Below, one piece after another: positions 32,689 through 41,643 of a DNA stretch of 64,000 bases. Position 1 is the stretch's first letter. Each line of letters opens with the position of its first letter. Position numbers and translations under genes: made by a program. Location: positions 1-64,000 of the forward strand of contig NZ_CP099401.1 in NCBI RefSeq assembly GCF_024721175.1. Direction: 5' to 3'. Under the pieces are notes generated by a model. The model did no database searches, was not told where the DNA came from, and saw nothing but the letters and a program-made list of their open reading frames with translations. The stretch is from Rhizobium sp. Pop5 (GTDB lineage Bacteria; Pseudomonadota; Alphaproteobacteria; Rhizobiales; Rhizobiaceae).

Positions 32689-33600
32689 TCAAGCCGCCTT
32701 GCCGATTTTCGACGGGCGCGTCGCGGCGGCCTTTTCGACCATCGCGGTGACTTCGGCGCGACGGGCGCCCGAAAGCGGCAGACGCGGCAGGCGGACGCGT
32801 TCGGAGCCGCGGCCCATGATCTGCTCGGCGAGCTTGATCGACTGGACGAGGTCATGTTCGGCATCGAGATGCAGAAGCGGCATGAACCAGCGATAGATCT
32901 TGCGGGCTTCTTCCCAATCGCCACGTTCGGCGGCCGCGACGAGCTGCACGGATTCCTGCGGGAAGGCGCTGGTGAGGCCGGAGACCCAGCCCTTGGCGCC
33001 AAGCATCAGGCCTTCCAACGCGACGTCGTCGAGGCCGGCGAAGATATCGAAGCGATCGCCGAAGGCGTTGATGAGATCGGTGAAGCGGCGCGGATCCGGC
33101 GCGCTTTCCTTGACCGCCTTGATGTTCGGCACGTCGGCAAGCACCTTCAGCACGTCGGCGCCGATGTTGACGCGGTAGGCCGGCGGGTTGTTGTAGAGCA
33201 TGATCGGCAGCGAGGTCGCTTCCGCGACGGTGCGGAAATGCGCGATCAGTTCCTCCGGCTTCGGTACATAGACCATGGCCGGCAGCAGCATCAGGCCGTC
33301 GGCGCCAAGTTTTTCGGCATCGCGGGCATAGGCGACGGCGCGGCGCGTGTCGAATTCGGACACGCCTGTCACGACGGGAACACGGCCGTTGACCACCTCG
33401 ACGGCGGCTTTCAGAATCGTGCGCTTCTCATCGGGGTCGAGCGAGTTGTTCTCGCCGCACGTGCCCATGACGATCAGCCCGTTGACGCCGTCATTGACGA
33501 GCGCGTCCTGGACGCGCTGCGTCGCGGTGAGATCCACGGAAAGATCTTCGTTAAATTGTGTCGTTACGGCGGGAAATACGCCCTTCCATCCTGTCGTCAT
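32689..33600 (-). CDS. DapA-family (DHDPS/NAL) lyase or deaminase
   Basis: 303 aa class I pyruvate-type aldolase-fold enzyme. Schiff-base Lys164 in IKAVKESAPD, catalytic Tyr136 in LYNNPPAY, and GTCGE (46-50) in place of GTTGE. Divergent from a GntR gene, with an M24 aminopeptidase-type gene behind that. In rhizobia the same trio type occurs in hydroxyproline catabolism, where a DapA-like protein (HypD) deaminates pyrroline-4-hydroxy-2-carboxylate. Alternatives are 2-keto-3-deoxy-sugar-acid aldolase or dehydratase. Start ATG 33600 gives the standard length. Confidence 0.85.
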   Translation of the reverse strand: MTTGWKGVFPAVTTQFNEDLSVDLTATQRVQDALVNDGVNGLIVMGTCGENNSLDPDEKRTILKAAVEVVNGRVPVVTGVSEFDTRRAVAYARDAEKLGADGLMLLPAMVYVPKPEELIAHFRTVAEATSLPIMLYNNPPAYRVNIGADVLKVLADVPNIKAVKESAPDPRRFTDLINAFGDRFDIFAGLDDVALEGLMLGAKGWVSGLTSAFPQESVQLVAAAERGDWEEARKIYRWFMPLLHLDAEHDLVQSIKLAEQIMGRGSERVRLPRLPLSGARRAEVTAMVEKAAATRPSKIGKAA

Positions 33601-33645
33601 CGATCGAACTCCGTTGAAATTGGTTGCGTTATATACAAACTGTCG

Positions 33646-33665
33646 ACAAGATACAACGATCTTGT
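33646..33665. promoter_or_regulatory. Inverted repeat between dapA-like and gntR genes
   Basis: ACAAGAT (33646-33652), six-base spacer, ATCTTGT (33659-33665), in the 118-bp divergent promoter region next to an AT-rich TTATATACAAA. Candidate operator for the adjacent GntR protein. Confidence 0.45.
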
Positions 33666-33718
33666 TGCGGAGGCCGGCCGAAACGCAATACAAGGCTCCA
33701 ATAAAAGAGGATGGGCAG

Positions 33719-34423
33719 ATGGAGAAGGACGCGGAAAATGTGCGGGTGCGCGGCTCGGGCACGCAGAGCGTCTATGTGACGCTGCGTCGGGAAATCCTGT
33801 CGATGGCGCTGGAGCCCGGCAGTCCGCTTGACGAGGTCCGGCTCTCCGAGCGCTTCGGGATGTCGCGGACGCCCATTCGCGAGGCGCTGTTGCGGCTTGT
33901 CGCCGACGGGCTGGTCACGACGCTGCCGAACCGGAATACGATCGTTGCGCCGATCGATTTCGCAAGCCTGCCCACCTATTTCGAAGCGCTGACGCTGATG
34001 TACCGGGTTACGACACGCGGGGCGGCAGCGCGGCGAAATGGTGACATCATGAAGACCGTCCGCCGGCACCAGAAGGACTTCGCCGACGCTGTTGCCGCAC
34101 GCGACGCCTATGCGATGATCGAGGCGAACCGCGAATTTCACGTCGCAATCGCCGAGCTTGCCGGCAATTCCTACTACACCACCTTCTTTGCGAGGCTGCT
34201 CGATGAAGGCCGGCGCATCCTTCGCCTCTATTATTCGACATTCGACGACCGCCTGCCGCGCCAGTATGTCGACGAACATGAGGAAATAATCGCCGCGATC
34301 GAGGCCGGCGACGCTGAGCGCGCCGACCAGCTGGCGATCGCTCACGCCGCGCAGATCGTCCGTCAGATTCAGGATTATATCGCTCGCGACCTCGACCGGC
34401 CGGTAGCGATCAACTTATCCTGA
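33719..34423 (+). CDS. GntR-family regulator with FCD domain
   Basis: 234 aa. Winged HTH SVYVTLRREILSMALEPGSPLDEVRLSERFGMSRTPIREALLRLVADGLVTTLPNRNTIVAPID, then an FCD sensor domain with candidate metal ligands (NREFHVAIAELAGN, DEHEEIIAAIEAGDAERADQLAIAHAAQI). ATG 33719 (MEKDAENV) follows AAAAGAGGA by eight bases. Divergent from the DapA-like gene and 38 bp upstream of an M24 peptidase gene, both likely targets. Confidence 0.9.
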   Translation: MEKDAENVRVRGSGTQSVYVTLRREILSMALEPGSPLDEVRLSERFGMSRTPIREALLRLVADGLVTTLPNRNTIVAPIDFASLPTYFEALTLMYRVTTRGAAARRNGDIMKTVRRHQKDFADAVAARDAYAMIEANREFHVAIAELAGNSYYTTFFARLLDEGRRILRLYYSTFDDRLPRQYVDEHEEIIAAIEAGDAERADQLAIAHAAQIVRQIQDYIARDLDRPVAINLS

Positions 34424-34461
34424 AGCGGCTGAGCCGAGCGCAGGAAGAACAGGAAAACGAT

Positions 34462-35604
34462 ATGTCGTGGCAGCATCCCGTACCCCGCATCACCGACGAC
34501 GAAAAGCAGCTCCGTCTGTCGAGGCTTCGGGAGAGGATCGAAGCTGAAGGATTGGCCGGGATACTTCTTGGGCCGACCGAGAGCCTGCGCTATTTCACCG
34601 GGCTTGTCTGGCATCCGAGCGAAAGGTTCCTCGGTGCGCTCGTGACGCCCACGGCCATCGTCTACATCGTTCCGGGCTTCGAGCGCAGCCGTGTCGAAAC
34701 CCTGCCGCATCTGCCCGGGGAAATCCTGGTCTGGGAAGAGGAAGAGAGCAGTGCTGCCCTCATTTTGCGGCTTGTCGGTCAGGGCGGCGCGCTTGCCCTC
34801 GACGACGGTCTGCCGCTTTTCTTCTATCACGCATTGGCAGCGGTGGCAGGCGCCGAAAGGCTTTCTGACGGCGGGCGGCTGATCCGCGATCTGCGTCGCA
34901 TCAAATCGGATGCGGAGATCGCTCTCATCCAATATGCGATGAACCTGACGCTCGACGTCCATAAACAGGTGCATGCGCTGTTGAAGCCAGGCCTCAGATC
35001 ATCCGAGGTGGTCGATTTCATCGATCGGCAGCATCGCCTCGCCGGCGCTGACGACGGTTCGACGTTCGCAATCGTCTCCTTCGGCGCGGCAACCTCGCTT
35101 CCGCACGGCGCTGACGGCGACCAGATCCTTGCCGAGGGCGAGGTCATTCTCGTCGATACAGGCTGCCGCATCGACGGTTATCATTCCGATATCACCCGGA
35201 CTTACGTGCTGGATGGCGGCAACAGCGCCTTCGAACGCGCCTGGCGGATCGAACGCGAGGCGCAGCAGGCCGTCTTCGACGCAGCCCGGATCGGCGCTCC
35301 CTGCTCGAGCCTCGACGATGCCGCCCGCAAGGTGCTCGCCAAACACTCTCTCGGGCCTGACTATCGCCTGCCGGGACTGCCGCATCGCGCCGGCCATGGC
35401 CTTGGGTTGGAGATTCACGAGGAGCCTTATATCGTGCGTGGCAACGATACACCGCTTGCCGCCGGCATGTGTTTTTCCGACGAGCCGATGATCGTCTTTC
35501 CCGAAAAATTCGGGATCCGGCTGGAAGACCATATCTATATGACCGCCGAAGGTCCGCGCTGGTTCACCCATCCGGCGACGGGACCGAGCGAGCCGTTCTC
35601 CTGA
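34462..35604 (+). CDS. M24-family (Xaa-Pro) peptidase
   Basis: 380 aa, creatinase-type N-terminal domain (LRERIEAEGLAGILLGPTESLRYFTGLVWHPSERFLGALVTPTAI) and C-terminal pita-bread metallopeptidase domain. Metal ligands are all visible: the two Asp in VDTGCRIDGYHSDITRTYV, His in HRAGHGLGLEIHEEP, Glu in FSDEPMIV and Glu in IRLEDHIYM. Cytoplasmic. Probably a proline-specific di/aminopeptidase; with the DapA-like and GntR genes it suggests use of proline- or hydroxyproline-containing peptides. The dipeptidase identity is family-based. Confidence 0.88.
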   Translation: MSWQHPVPRITDDEKQLRLSRLRERIEAEGLAGILLGPTESLRYFTGLVWHPSERFLGALVTPTAIVYIVPGFERSRVETLPHLPGEILVWEEEESSAALILRLVGQGGALALDDGLPLFFYHALAAVAGAERLSDGGRLIRDLRRIKSDAEIALIQYAMNLTLDVHKQVHALLKPGLRSSEVVDFIDRQHRLAGADDGSTFAIVSFGAATSLPHGADGDQILAEGEVILVDTGCRIDGYHSDITRTYVLDGGNSAFERAWRIEREAQQAVFDAARIGAPCSSLDDAARKVLAKHSLGPDYRLPGLPHRAGHGLGLEIHEEPYIVRGNDTPLAAGMCFSDEPMIVFPEKFGIRLEDHIYMTAEGPRWFTHPATGPSEPFS

Positions 35605-35630
35605 GCGGGAGCCATCTCCGCCCGCTCAGG
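35600..35630. terminator. Convergent terminator between peptidase and serine hydrolase genes
   Basis: CCTGAGCGGG (35600-35609), 11-base loop, CCCGCTCAGG (35621-35630): a perfect 10-bp stem that includes the peptidase stop codon. The opposite gene ends at 35643. Confidence 0.6.
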
Positions 35631-35642
35631 CGGCGCGGCTTT

Positions 35643-36743
35643 TCAGGTGGCCGTCAGGCTGGGCAGAAATACCTCGTACAACAGTGCGGCAGGTGCTCTC
35701 CACTGGTCGGGAGAATCGTAATTGCCGGCGGCAATCGCAAGGACGAAGTCGAGGCCCGGGAAAACAAAGAGCCGCTGCCCGCCATTCCCAAGTGCGGCGA
35801 TGAAGCGCTCGCCATAGGTTCCTGTTCTATCCGTGATGGCCTCCTCGCCCAGATACCACAGATAGCCGTAATGCATTCCCGGCCAACCGATATCGACCAT
35901 GGCGGCCGGCTGGAAACTCTGTTCAAGCCAGGATTCGGGAACGACAGCACGACCGTCCGTTCTGCCGCCGTCCAACATCATCTGCCCGATTCGGGCGAGC
36001 GAGCGCGGCGCCATCCGCAGGCCCGACGCGGCTGACGCTTTGCCGTCCTGGCCCCGGATCCATTCAGTGGTGTCGATTCCGAGAGGAGAGAACAGCTTTT
36101 CGCTTGCAAATGCCGGCAAGGATTGACCGGTGCCTCGCTCAATGATCGTGCCAAGCAATGCAACAGCCCCGCCGCTGTAGATCCAACCCCGTCCCGGCTC
36201 CGCAAGGATCGGCCGATCGAGGATGAAGCGATAGCGATCCTGCGCCTGTTCCATGGCGATCTCGCTGTTGGCCGCATCGGTGTAGGGCAGGTTTTCGTTC
36301 CACTCCATAGCAAGGGTCATCGTCAAGGCATGCCGGATGGTCAGGCGCCTGCGCTGTGGATCACCGGCAAGATCGGCATATTCCGGAAACTGCGCGACGA
36401 TCGGCTCGTCAAGCCCCGGCACGCGACCCTCTTCAAGTGCAATGCCATAGAGCAGGCCGACGATGCTTTTCGTGACGGATCGGATATCGTGGAGTGTGTC
36501 CGGCCCGAATCGGACATTCCCGAGCGACTGCCCCCATTTCATATCGTTGCCGTCGTTATACCGCTCGAAGACGATACGGCCGCCGCGAAGGGCGACGACC
36601 CCATGAAGGCCCGCAAGTCTTCCGCCTTTCTCCAAATCGTCAAAACGTTTTACCGGATCGGACTTGAATCCTGTCTCGCCCGAGGCGGCAATCTCTGGGT
36701 CGGTATGCTTTCCCTCAGCGATGGTCGGTGGCGTGCTCACCAT
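35643..36743 (-). CDS. Class-C beta-lactamase-like serine hydrolase
   Basis: 366 aa member of the serine beta-lactamase/esterase (DUF-type AmpC-like) group. SxxK motif SVTK (89-92) and tyrosine motif YSG (189-191, in place of YxN) are present; the C-terminus holds GNGGQRLFVFPGLDFVLAI. No signal peptide, so probably a cytoplasmic esterase or amidase rather than a beta-lactamase. ATG 36743 has AGGAG eight bases upstream; an in-frame ATG at 36797 would add 18 unlikely residues. Target substrate unknown. Confidence 0.85.
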   Translation of the reverse strand: MVSTPPTIAEGKHTDPEIAASGETGFKSDPVKRFDDLEKGGRLAGLHGVVALRGGRIVFERYNDGNDMKWGQSLGNVRFGPDTLHDIRSVTKSIVGLLYGIALEEGRVPGLDEPIVAQFPEYADLAGDPQRRRLTIRHALTMTLAMEWNENLPYTDAANSEIAMEQAQDRYRFILDRPILAEPGRGWIYSGGAVALLGTIIERGTGQSLPAFASEKLFSPLGIDTTEWIRGQDGKASAASGLRMAPRSLARIGQMMLDGGRTDGRAVVPESWLEQSFQPAAMVDIGWPGMHYGYLWYLGEEAITDRTGTYGERFIAALGNGGQRLFVFPGLDFVLAIAAGNYDSPDQWRAPAALLYEVFLPSLTAT

Positions 36744-37055
36744 TATTGTCGCTCCTATATGCCTGTGGGTTCCGCTGCAATTTATTCGGGTAGTCATTGC
36801 TAGCCAATCCTGGCGCGAAATTCCATCGGGCTTTCGCCGAGCTCAAGCGGGAAGGCATTGCTGCACATTCGAGGTCATCAAGCACATTTTACCCACCGGG
36901 CCGGTAGCGCATCCGTCTTCCCGCGATGATATCCGGACCTGAACGACGGCCTTGATCTCGGGGCCGCCGCATGAAGCTTTCGTCTCGGTGGCTCTGATCA
37001 GGCCCTCAAAAGCCTTGGTGATTCATCGCTTTTGTGTCGGGATGGGCGCTGCATC
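36744..37055. other. Intergenic region, no gene assigned
   Basis: 312 bp between two leftward genes. One rightward frame at about 36800-36905 reads NPGAKFHRAFAELKREGIAA and could be a gene remnant, but it has no start signal and I recognise no family. The rest shows nothing I can support. Confidence 0.35.
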
Positions 37056-38393
37056 TCAGTCTTGAATGCCGGCAGCGCTCGCGGTCTTGAGCTTGACCTC
37101 GATGACGGGAACCACGACCTTGGGTCGGCGCACCGGCAGGACGAATGTCAGTTCGTCCTCGGCGACGGGGAACTGCGTGTTCGCCCATAGCGTATTGGCG
37201 GACGGCTGCAGCCAGGTGACCTCGCTGCCGTCATGCAGGAACTGCGCATATTCGATCTTGCCCGCCAGCGCATCGAAATGCAGATGCTTGTAGGGCCAGT
37301 TGAAGATGTGGATGTAGAGGCGGTCGCCATTCTGCGTCAGCCGGCAATCGGGGGGCGCGGTAAAATCGGACTGGGTGCAGCCGACGATGCTGCGCTCGTG
37401 CAGCGCCATCCACTCTTCATAAGCGGCAAGGGCGGCGAGTGCGCGATGGTCGAGAGTACCGCGCGCCGTCGGCCCGACATTCATCAAAAGATTGCCGCCT
37501 ATGGCAACGGTGCCGACCAGCATCTGCACCAGCTGCTCGGTGCTTTTCCAGGTGTCCTCGTCGCGGTGATAGCCCCAGGAGCCGCTCAGCGTCTGGCAGG
37601 CCTCCCAGACGACACGCCGGCCGTCGCGTTTCGGCCAGGCGCGCGGCATATATTGCTCCGGCGTGACGATGTCGGGCTGCAGGCCGGCAAGGTCGAGCCG
37701 GTTGTTGATGATGATATCGGGGGCAAGCTCGCGCACCAGGCGCACGAGTTTCTCGCTTTCCCAGTCCCGATGGCCCTTGCCGACCAGTTCTCCGAGCTTC
37801 CACTGGGGATAGCTGAAATCAAACCACATGATGTCGATCTGCCCGAACTCGGTCAGCAACTCACGCACCTGCTCGCGCATGAAAGCGGCATAGCGGCTGA
37901 TATCGCGGCCTTCGTTGATCCTCATCGCGTCGGGATGGTTGCGCTGCGGGTGGCGCGGATCGACCGTGAAGTCGGGATGATGCCAGTCGATCAGCGAATA
38001 GTAGAAGCCGATCCTCAATCCTTCGGCGCGGAAGGCGTCGACGAAAGGCCGCAGCAGATCCTTTCCGTAAGGCGTGTTGGTCACCTTGAAGTCGGTCGCC
38101 TTGGTGTCCCAGAGGCAGAATCCCTCATGGTGCTTGGTCGTCAGCACCACATATTTCATGCCCGCCGCCTTCGCCCGTCTCGCCCATTCTCTGGGGTCGT
38201 AGAGGTCGGGGTCGAAATGATCGAAATATTTCTGGTAGTCGGCGTCATCAAGTTCTTCGCGGCTCTTCACCCATTCATGGCGCGCCGGCAGGGCGTAAAG
38301 TCCCCAATGCACGAACATGCCGAACCGATCGTGAACGAACCAGGCCTTCTTCTCCTCGGGCAAGGCCAGTGACTGCAGATTGTCGGCATCCAT
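37056..38393 (-). CDS. GH29 alpha-L-fucosidase
   Basis: 445 aa cytoplasmic glycosidase. FGMFVHWGLYALPARHEWV (24-42), TTKHHEGFCLWDTK (85-98), the nucleophile Asp192 in IDIMWFDFSYP and WEACQTLSGSWGYHRDED are the GH29 barrel motifs; a C-terminal beta domain follows from about residue 345. It cleaves alpha-L-fucose from oligosaccharides such as fucosylated xyloglucan fragments. It precedes a LacI gene in the same direction, and the pair is divergent from the Opp-type importer, which would bring the oligosaccharide in. Confidence 0.93.
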   Translation of the reverse strand: MDADNLQSLALPEEKKAWFVHDRFGMFVHWGLYALPARHEWVKSREELDDADYQKYFDHFDPDLYDPREWARRAKAAGMKYVVLTTKHHEGFCLWDTKATDFKVTNTPYGKDLLRPFVDAFRAEGLRIGFYYSLIDWHHPDFTVDPRHPQRNHPDAMRINEGRDISRYAAFMREQVRELLTEFGQIDIMWFDFSYPQWKLGELVGKGHRDWESEKLVRLVRELAPDIIINNRLDLAGLQPDIVTPEQYMPRAWPKRDGRRVVWEACQTLSGSWGYHRDEDTWKSTEQLVQMLVGTVAIGGNLLMNVGPTARGTLDHRALAALAAYEEWMALHERSIVGCTQSDFTAPPDCRLTQNGDRLYIHIFNWPYKHLHFDALAGKIEYAQFLHDGSEVTWLQPSANTLWANTQFPVAEDELTFVLPVRRPKVVVPVIEVKLKTASAAGIQD

Positions 38394-38420
38394 GGGGAAT
38401 TCCTCCTATTGGGATTGGAG

Positions 38421-39428
38421 TCAGGTCGTTTCGCGGACAATGAGTTCGGGGACGATGACGATGCCGTGCTGACGGTTCTTGGTGGCGATGCGGCTGAGCA
38501 GCAGGCGCACGGCTTCCTCTCCCATTTCCCGTTTCTGCACCCGCAACGTGGTCAGCGCCGGCGACAGCAGTTCGGCTGTCGGAATATCATCGAAACCGAT
38601 GAGCGCGATCTCACCGGGGATCGAAATGCCGGCGGCCCGGCAGGCCTTCATGGCGCCGATCGCATTGAGGTCGTTATAGCAGACGAGGGCGTCGATCCCG
38701 GGCGCTTCCGCCAGCAATTGCGCTGCAGCCGTCTGTCCGCCTGCCGCCGTCGGATCGCAATAGACGATGCCCTGCGCCTTCAGCCCATGGGCTGCCAGCG
38801 TTTTGCGGAAACCGACAAGGCGGCTCTTGCCGCCGAAGGAGCTGCGCGGCCCCGCTATGATCGCGATCTTGCGCCGTCCGCGCTCGACCAGATGATCGAT
38901 GGCGCGCGATGCTCCTGTCTCGTAGTCCGTGACGATTGTTCCCGCGATCTCCGTTGGAGCTTCGCGGTTGATCAGCACCACGGCGCGGTGAGGCGCGAGC
39001 GCCTTGTGAAGAGCGGCATCCGGCAGCCGCGCGCTGCAGACGATGATCCCGTCGACCCGATGGCGCAACAGCGCTTCGATGAGTTCTCCCTCGCGCTTGC
39101 TGTTCTCGACGACATTGGACAGAAGCAGGTTGTAGCCGGCAGCACTTGCCGCATCCTCGGCTCCCCTGATGACTTCGGGAAAGAACGGGTTGGTGATGTC
39201 TGGAACGAGAAGGCCGATGGTCTTCGACCGGTCGGACCGCAATCCGCGCGCAAAGGGATTGGGCCGGTAATTGAGTTCGTTCGCCGCCGAGAGAATGCGC
39301 TGGGTTGTTTCCGCACTGGCGCCGCCCTGGTCGTTGAGCACGCGCGACACCGTCATCGGGGATACCCCTGCGGCGCGCGCGACATCGGCGATGGTTATTT
39401 TGGATTCTGGCTCTTTGGCGCGGCTCAA
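38421..39428 (-). CDS. LacI-family transcriptional regulator (fucosidase locus)
   Basis: 335 aa. HTH ITIADVARAAGVSPMTVSRVLNDQGGASAETTQRILSAANELNYRPNPFARGLRSDRSKTIGLLVPDITNPFFPEVIRG, then a sugar-sensing domain ending IGFDDIPTAELLSPALTTLRVQKREMGEEAVRLLL. First gene leftward, fucosidase gene 27 bp behind it. Three TAACGATAAC words lie between it and the divergent importer operon and are the likely binding sites. Confidence 0.93.
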   Translation of the reverse strand: MSRAKEPESKITIADVARAAGVSPMTVSRVLNDQGGASAETTQRILSAANELNYRPNPFARGLRSDRSKTIGLLVPDITNPFFPEVIRGAEDAASAAGYNLLLSNVVENSKREGELIEALLRHRVDGIIVCSARLPDAALHKALAPHRAVVLINREAPTEIAGTIVTDYETGASRAIDHLVERGRRKIAIIAGPRSSFGGKSRLVGFRKTLAAHGLKAQGIVYCDPTAAGGQTAAAQLLAEAPGIDALVCYNDLNAIGAMKACRAAGISIPGEIALIGFDDIPTAELLSPALTTLRVQKREMGEEAVRLLLSRIATKNRQHGIVIVPELIVRETT

Positions 39429-39462
39429 CGGGACTGTCTCTTAAATAGCGGGGAACTTACGA

Positions 39463-39592
39463 TAACGATAACTAACATAATTTCCGGGAAAGCCAAGATA
39501 GGCATGGGCCTGATACAGTGATCAGAATCTCTTTGACAAGATTTGACGGTAACGATAACGTTCCCAGAAGAGGAGAATACGTTAACGATAAC
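39463..39592. promoter_or_regulatory. Three TAACGATAAC operator-like repeats in the lacI-importer gap
   Basis: TAACGATAAC at 39463-39472, 39550-39559 and 39583-39592. The second continues into AACGTT, a LacI-type core. A rightward promoter TTGACA (39533-39538), 17-bp spacer, TAACGT (39556-39561) overlaps the second repeat, so repressor binding would block the importer operon; the first repeat is placed to control the leftward lacI-fucosidase pair. Confidence 0.65.
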
Positions 39593-39617
39593 CTAGGCGG
39601 AATATTGGGAGGAAGGA

Positions 39618-41543
39618 ATGCAGCACGTCAGAATTCTACGGCGGCAGGTCGCTTCGACCGTTGCGGCGGCGATCCTCGTCGGTGCCGGTTGGGCCGGCGC
39701 CGCCTTCGGCTTTGAAGAGTCGCCGGAACTGAAGGCGCTGGTCGATGCCGGCAAGCTGCCGCCGGTCGAAAAGCGCCTGCCCAAGGACCCTCTGGTGCTT
39801 ACGCCGCTGGAATCGGTCGGCATCTATGGCGGCACCTGGCGCACGGCGACCTTCGGCGGCGGCGACAGCGAGATCGAGCGTTCGATCGGCTATACCCGCC
39901 TGGTCCGCTGGAATCCGGAATGGACCGAGGTGATCCCCGACATCGCCAAGAGCGTCGAGGTCAATGACAATGCGACCGAATATACCTTCACCCTGCGTGA
40001 AGGCACACGCTGGTCGGACGGTGAACCCTTTACCGCCGACGATCTGGTGTGGTGGAACGAGAACGTGCTGCGCAACACCAAGATCACGCCTGCCGCACCG
40101 GATTGGCTGACCGCCGGCGGGCAGACCGTCAAGGTCGAAAAGCTCGCCGACGACAAGGTCGTCTTCAAGTTTGCAGCGCCGAACGGCCTGTTCCTGATGA
40201 ACATGGCGACCGTGCGCGGCTCAGACATTCTGGCAGCCGCGCCGGCGCATTACCTCAAGCAGTTCCACAAGGATTTCAATCCCGACGGCATCGACGCCCT
40301 GGTGAAGGCAGCAGGCGCGACCGACTGGGTCCAGCTCTTCAACAACAAGATCGGCTTTCCCGGCCGCTGGCGCGATCTCGGCCGCCCGACGCTCGACGCC
40401 TGGGTGCTGACCGCGCCCTACAACGGCACGACCCAGGTCGTGGCCGAGCGCAATCCGTACTACGCCAAGGTGGATACCGCAGGAAACCAGCTGCCCTATT
40501 TCGATCGCGTCACCATCGACGTGATGCAGGATACCCAGGCAATCATCCTGAAGGCGATCAGCGGTGAAATCGACATGCAGAACCGCTTCATCGAGACGAC
40601 CGATGCCCGCACCGTGATTGTGCAGAACCAGCAGAAGGGCGGCTACGGCCTCTTCATCGCGCGGCCGGCATGGTCGAATGCGCTGCTGATCACGCTCAAC
40701 CAGACCCACAAGAATCCGGCGCTGCGGGCCGTCTTCTCCAACAAGGATTTCCGCATTGGCCTCAGCTACGCCATCAACCGAGAGGAGCTCAACCAGCTGA
40801 TCTATGCCGGGCAGGCCAAGCCCTATCAGGCGGCACCCCGCGAAGGCACCGCGCTCTACGACGAGAAGATGGCGACGCAGTATCTGGAATATAACGTCGA
40901 CCTCGCCAATCGGTATCTCGACAAGGCCGGCACTAGCAAACGTGACGCGGAAGGCTTTCGCCTCGGCCAGGACGGCAAGCGGATCACCTTTGCGATCGAT
41001 GCGCTAACCGGAAGCCCGATCCAGGTTGACGCGCTTGAGATGATCCAGCGCTACTGGCGGGCCGTCGGCATCGACATGCAGCCGCGCCCGGCCGAACGGT
41101 CGCTGATCTTCTCCCGGCTGCAGAACAACGAGAATGACGGTCTGGGGTGGGTCGGCGGCGGCGGCTACGACTTCCTCGGTCTGCTCGATCCCAAATGGTA
41201 CTTCCCGCACGAATATGAATCGAGCTTCGCGACGGCATGGGGTCTCTATTACCAGAACCCCAAGGATCCGAATGCTGAGGAACCGAGCCCGGCCGCCAAG
41301 AAGCAGATGGATCTCTACCGGCAGGTGCAGGAAGCCCCGACGCTGGAAAAGCAGCTCGCCGCCATGAAGGAGCTGCTGGCGATCACCCGCGACGAGTTCT
41401 ACGTCATCGGCACGAACCTGGAGCCGGACCGTGTCGGCATCGTCAAGACCAATATGCACAATGTGCCGAAGGTCATCCCCAGCACGTCGTTTTACATGAC
41501 GCCGGGACCGGCAAAGCCTGAAACCTTCTACTACCAGCAATAA
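39618..41543 (+). CDS. Opp-type ABC periplasmic binding protein for oligosaccharides
   Basis: 641 aa family-5 extracellular solute-binding protein. Signal peptide with basic start (MQHVRILRRQVASTVAAAIL) and cleavage near residue 31. The mature start FEESPELKALVDAGKLPPVEKRLPKDPLVLTPLESVGIYGGTWRTATFGGG marks the subgroup of large OppA-like proteins that bind plant or microbial oligosaccharides in rhizobia and Thermotoga, not peptides. Operon leader of the importer. Ligand inferred from the GH29 and GH39 genes around it. Confidence 0.9.
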   Translation: MQHVRILRRQVASTVAAAILVGAGWAGAAFGFEESPELKALVDAGKLPPVEKRLPKDPLVLTPLESVGIYGGTWRTATFGGGDSEIERSIGYTRLVRWNPEWTEVIPDIAKSVEVNDNATEYTFTLREGTRWSDGEPFTADDLVWWNENVLRNTKITPAAPDWLTAGGQTVKVEKLADDKVVFKFAAPNGLFLMNMATVRGSDILAAAPAHYLKQFHKDFNPDGIDALVKAAGATDWVQLFNNKIGFPGRWRDLGRPTLDAWVLTAPYNGTTQVVAERNPYYAKVDTAGNQLPYFDRVTIDVMQDTQAIILKAISGEIDMQNRFIETTDARTVIVQNQQKGGYGLFIARPAWSNALLITLNQTHKNPALRAVFSNKDFRIGLSYAINREELNQLIYAGQAKPYQAAPREGTALYDEKMATQYLEYNVDLANRYLDKAGTSKRDAEGFRLGQDGKRITFAIDALTGSPIQVDALEMIQRYWRAVGIDMQPRPAERSLIFSRLQNNENDGLGWVGGGGYDFLGLLDPKWYFPHEYESSFATAWGLYYQNPKDPNAEEPSPAAKKQMDLYRQVQEAPTLEKQLAAMKELLAITRDEFYVIGTNLEPDRVGIVKTNMHNVPKVIPSTSFYMTPGPAKPETFYYQQ

Positions 41544-41556
41544 GACACGTGATCGC

Positions 41557-41584
41557 CGGAATGGCGCCCGCCGGCGCCATTCCG
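41557..41584 (+). other. Intercistronic hairpin behind the Opp-type binding protein gene
   Basis: CGGAATGGCGCC (41557-41568), CGCC loop, GGCGCCATTCCG (41573-41584): perfect 12-bp stem 14 bases after the stop, no T-run. Expected to raise the mRNA level of the binding protein over that of the permeases. Confidence 0.65.
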
Positions 41585-41643
41585 CTACCAGCCCCGCCCA
41601 ATCACCAATCCGATCGGCGACCGCCGGTCGAAGGAGCTTGAAC

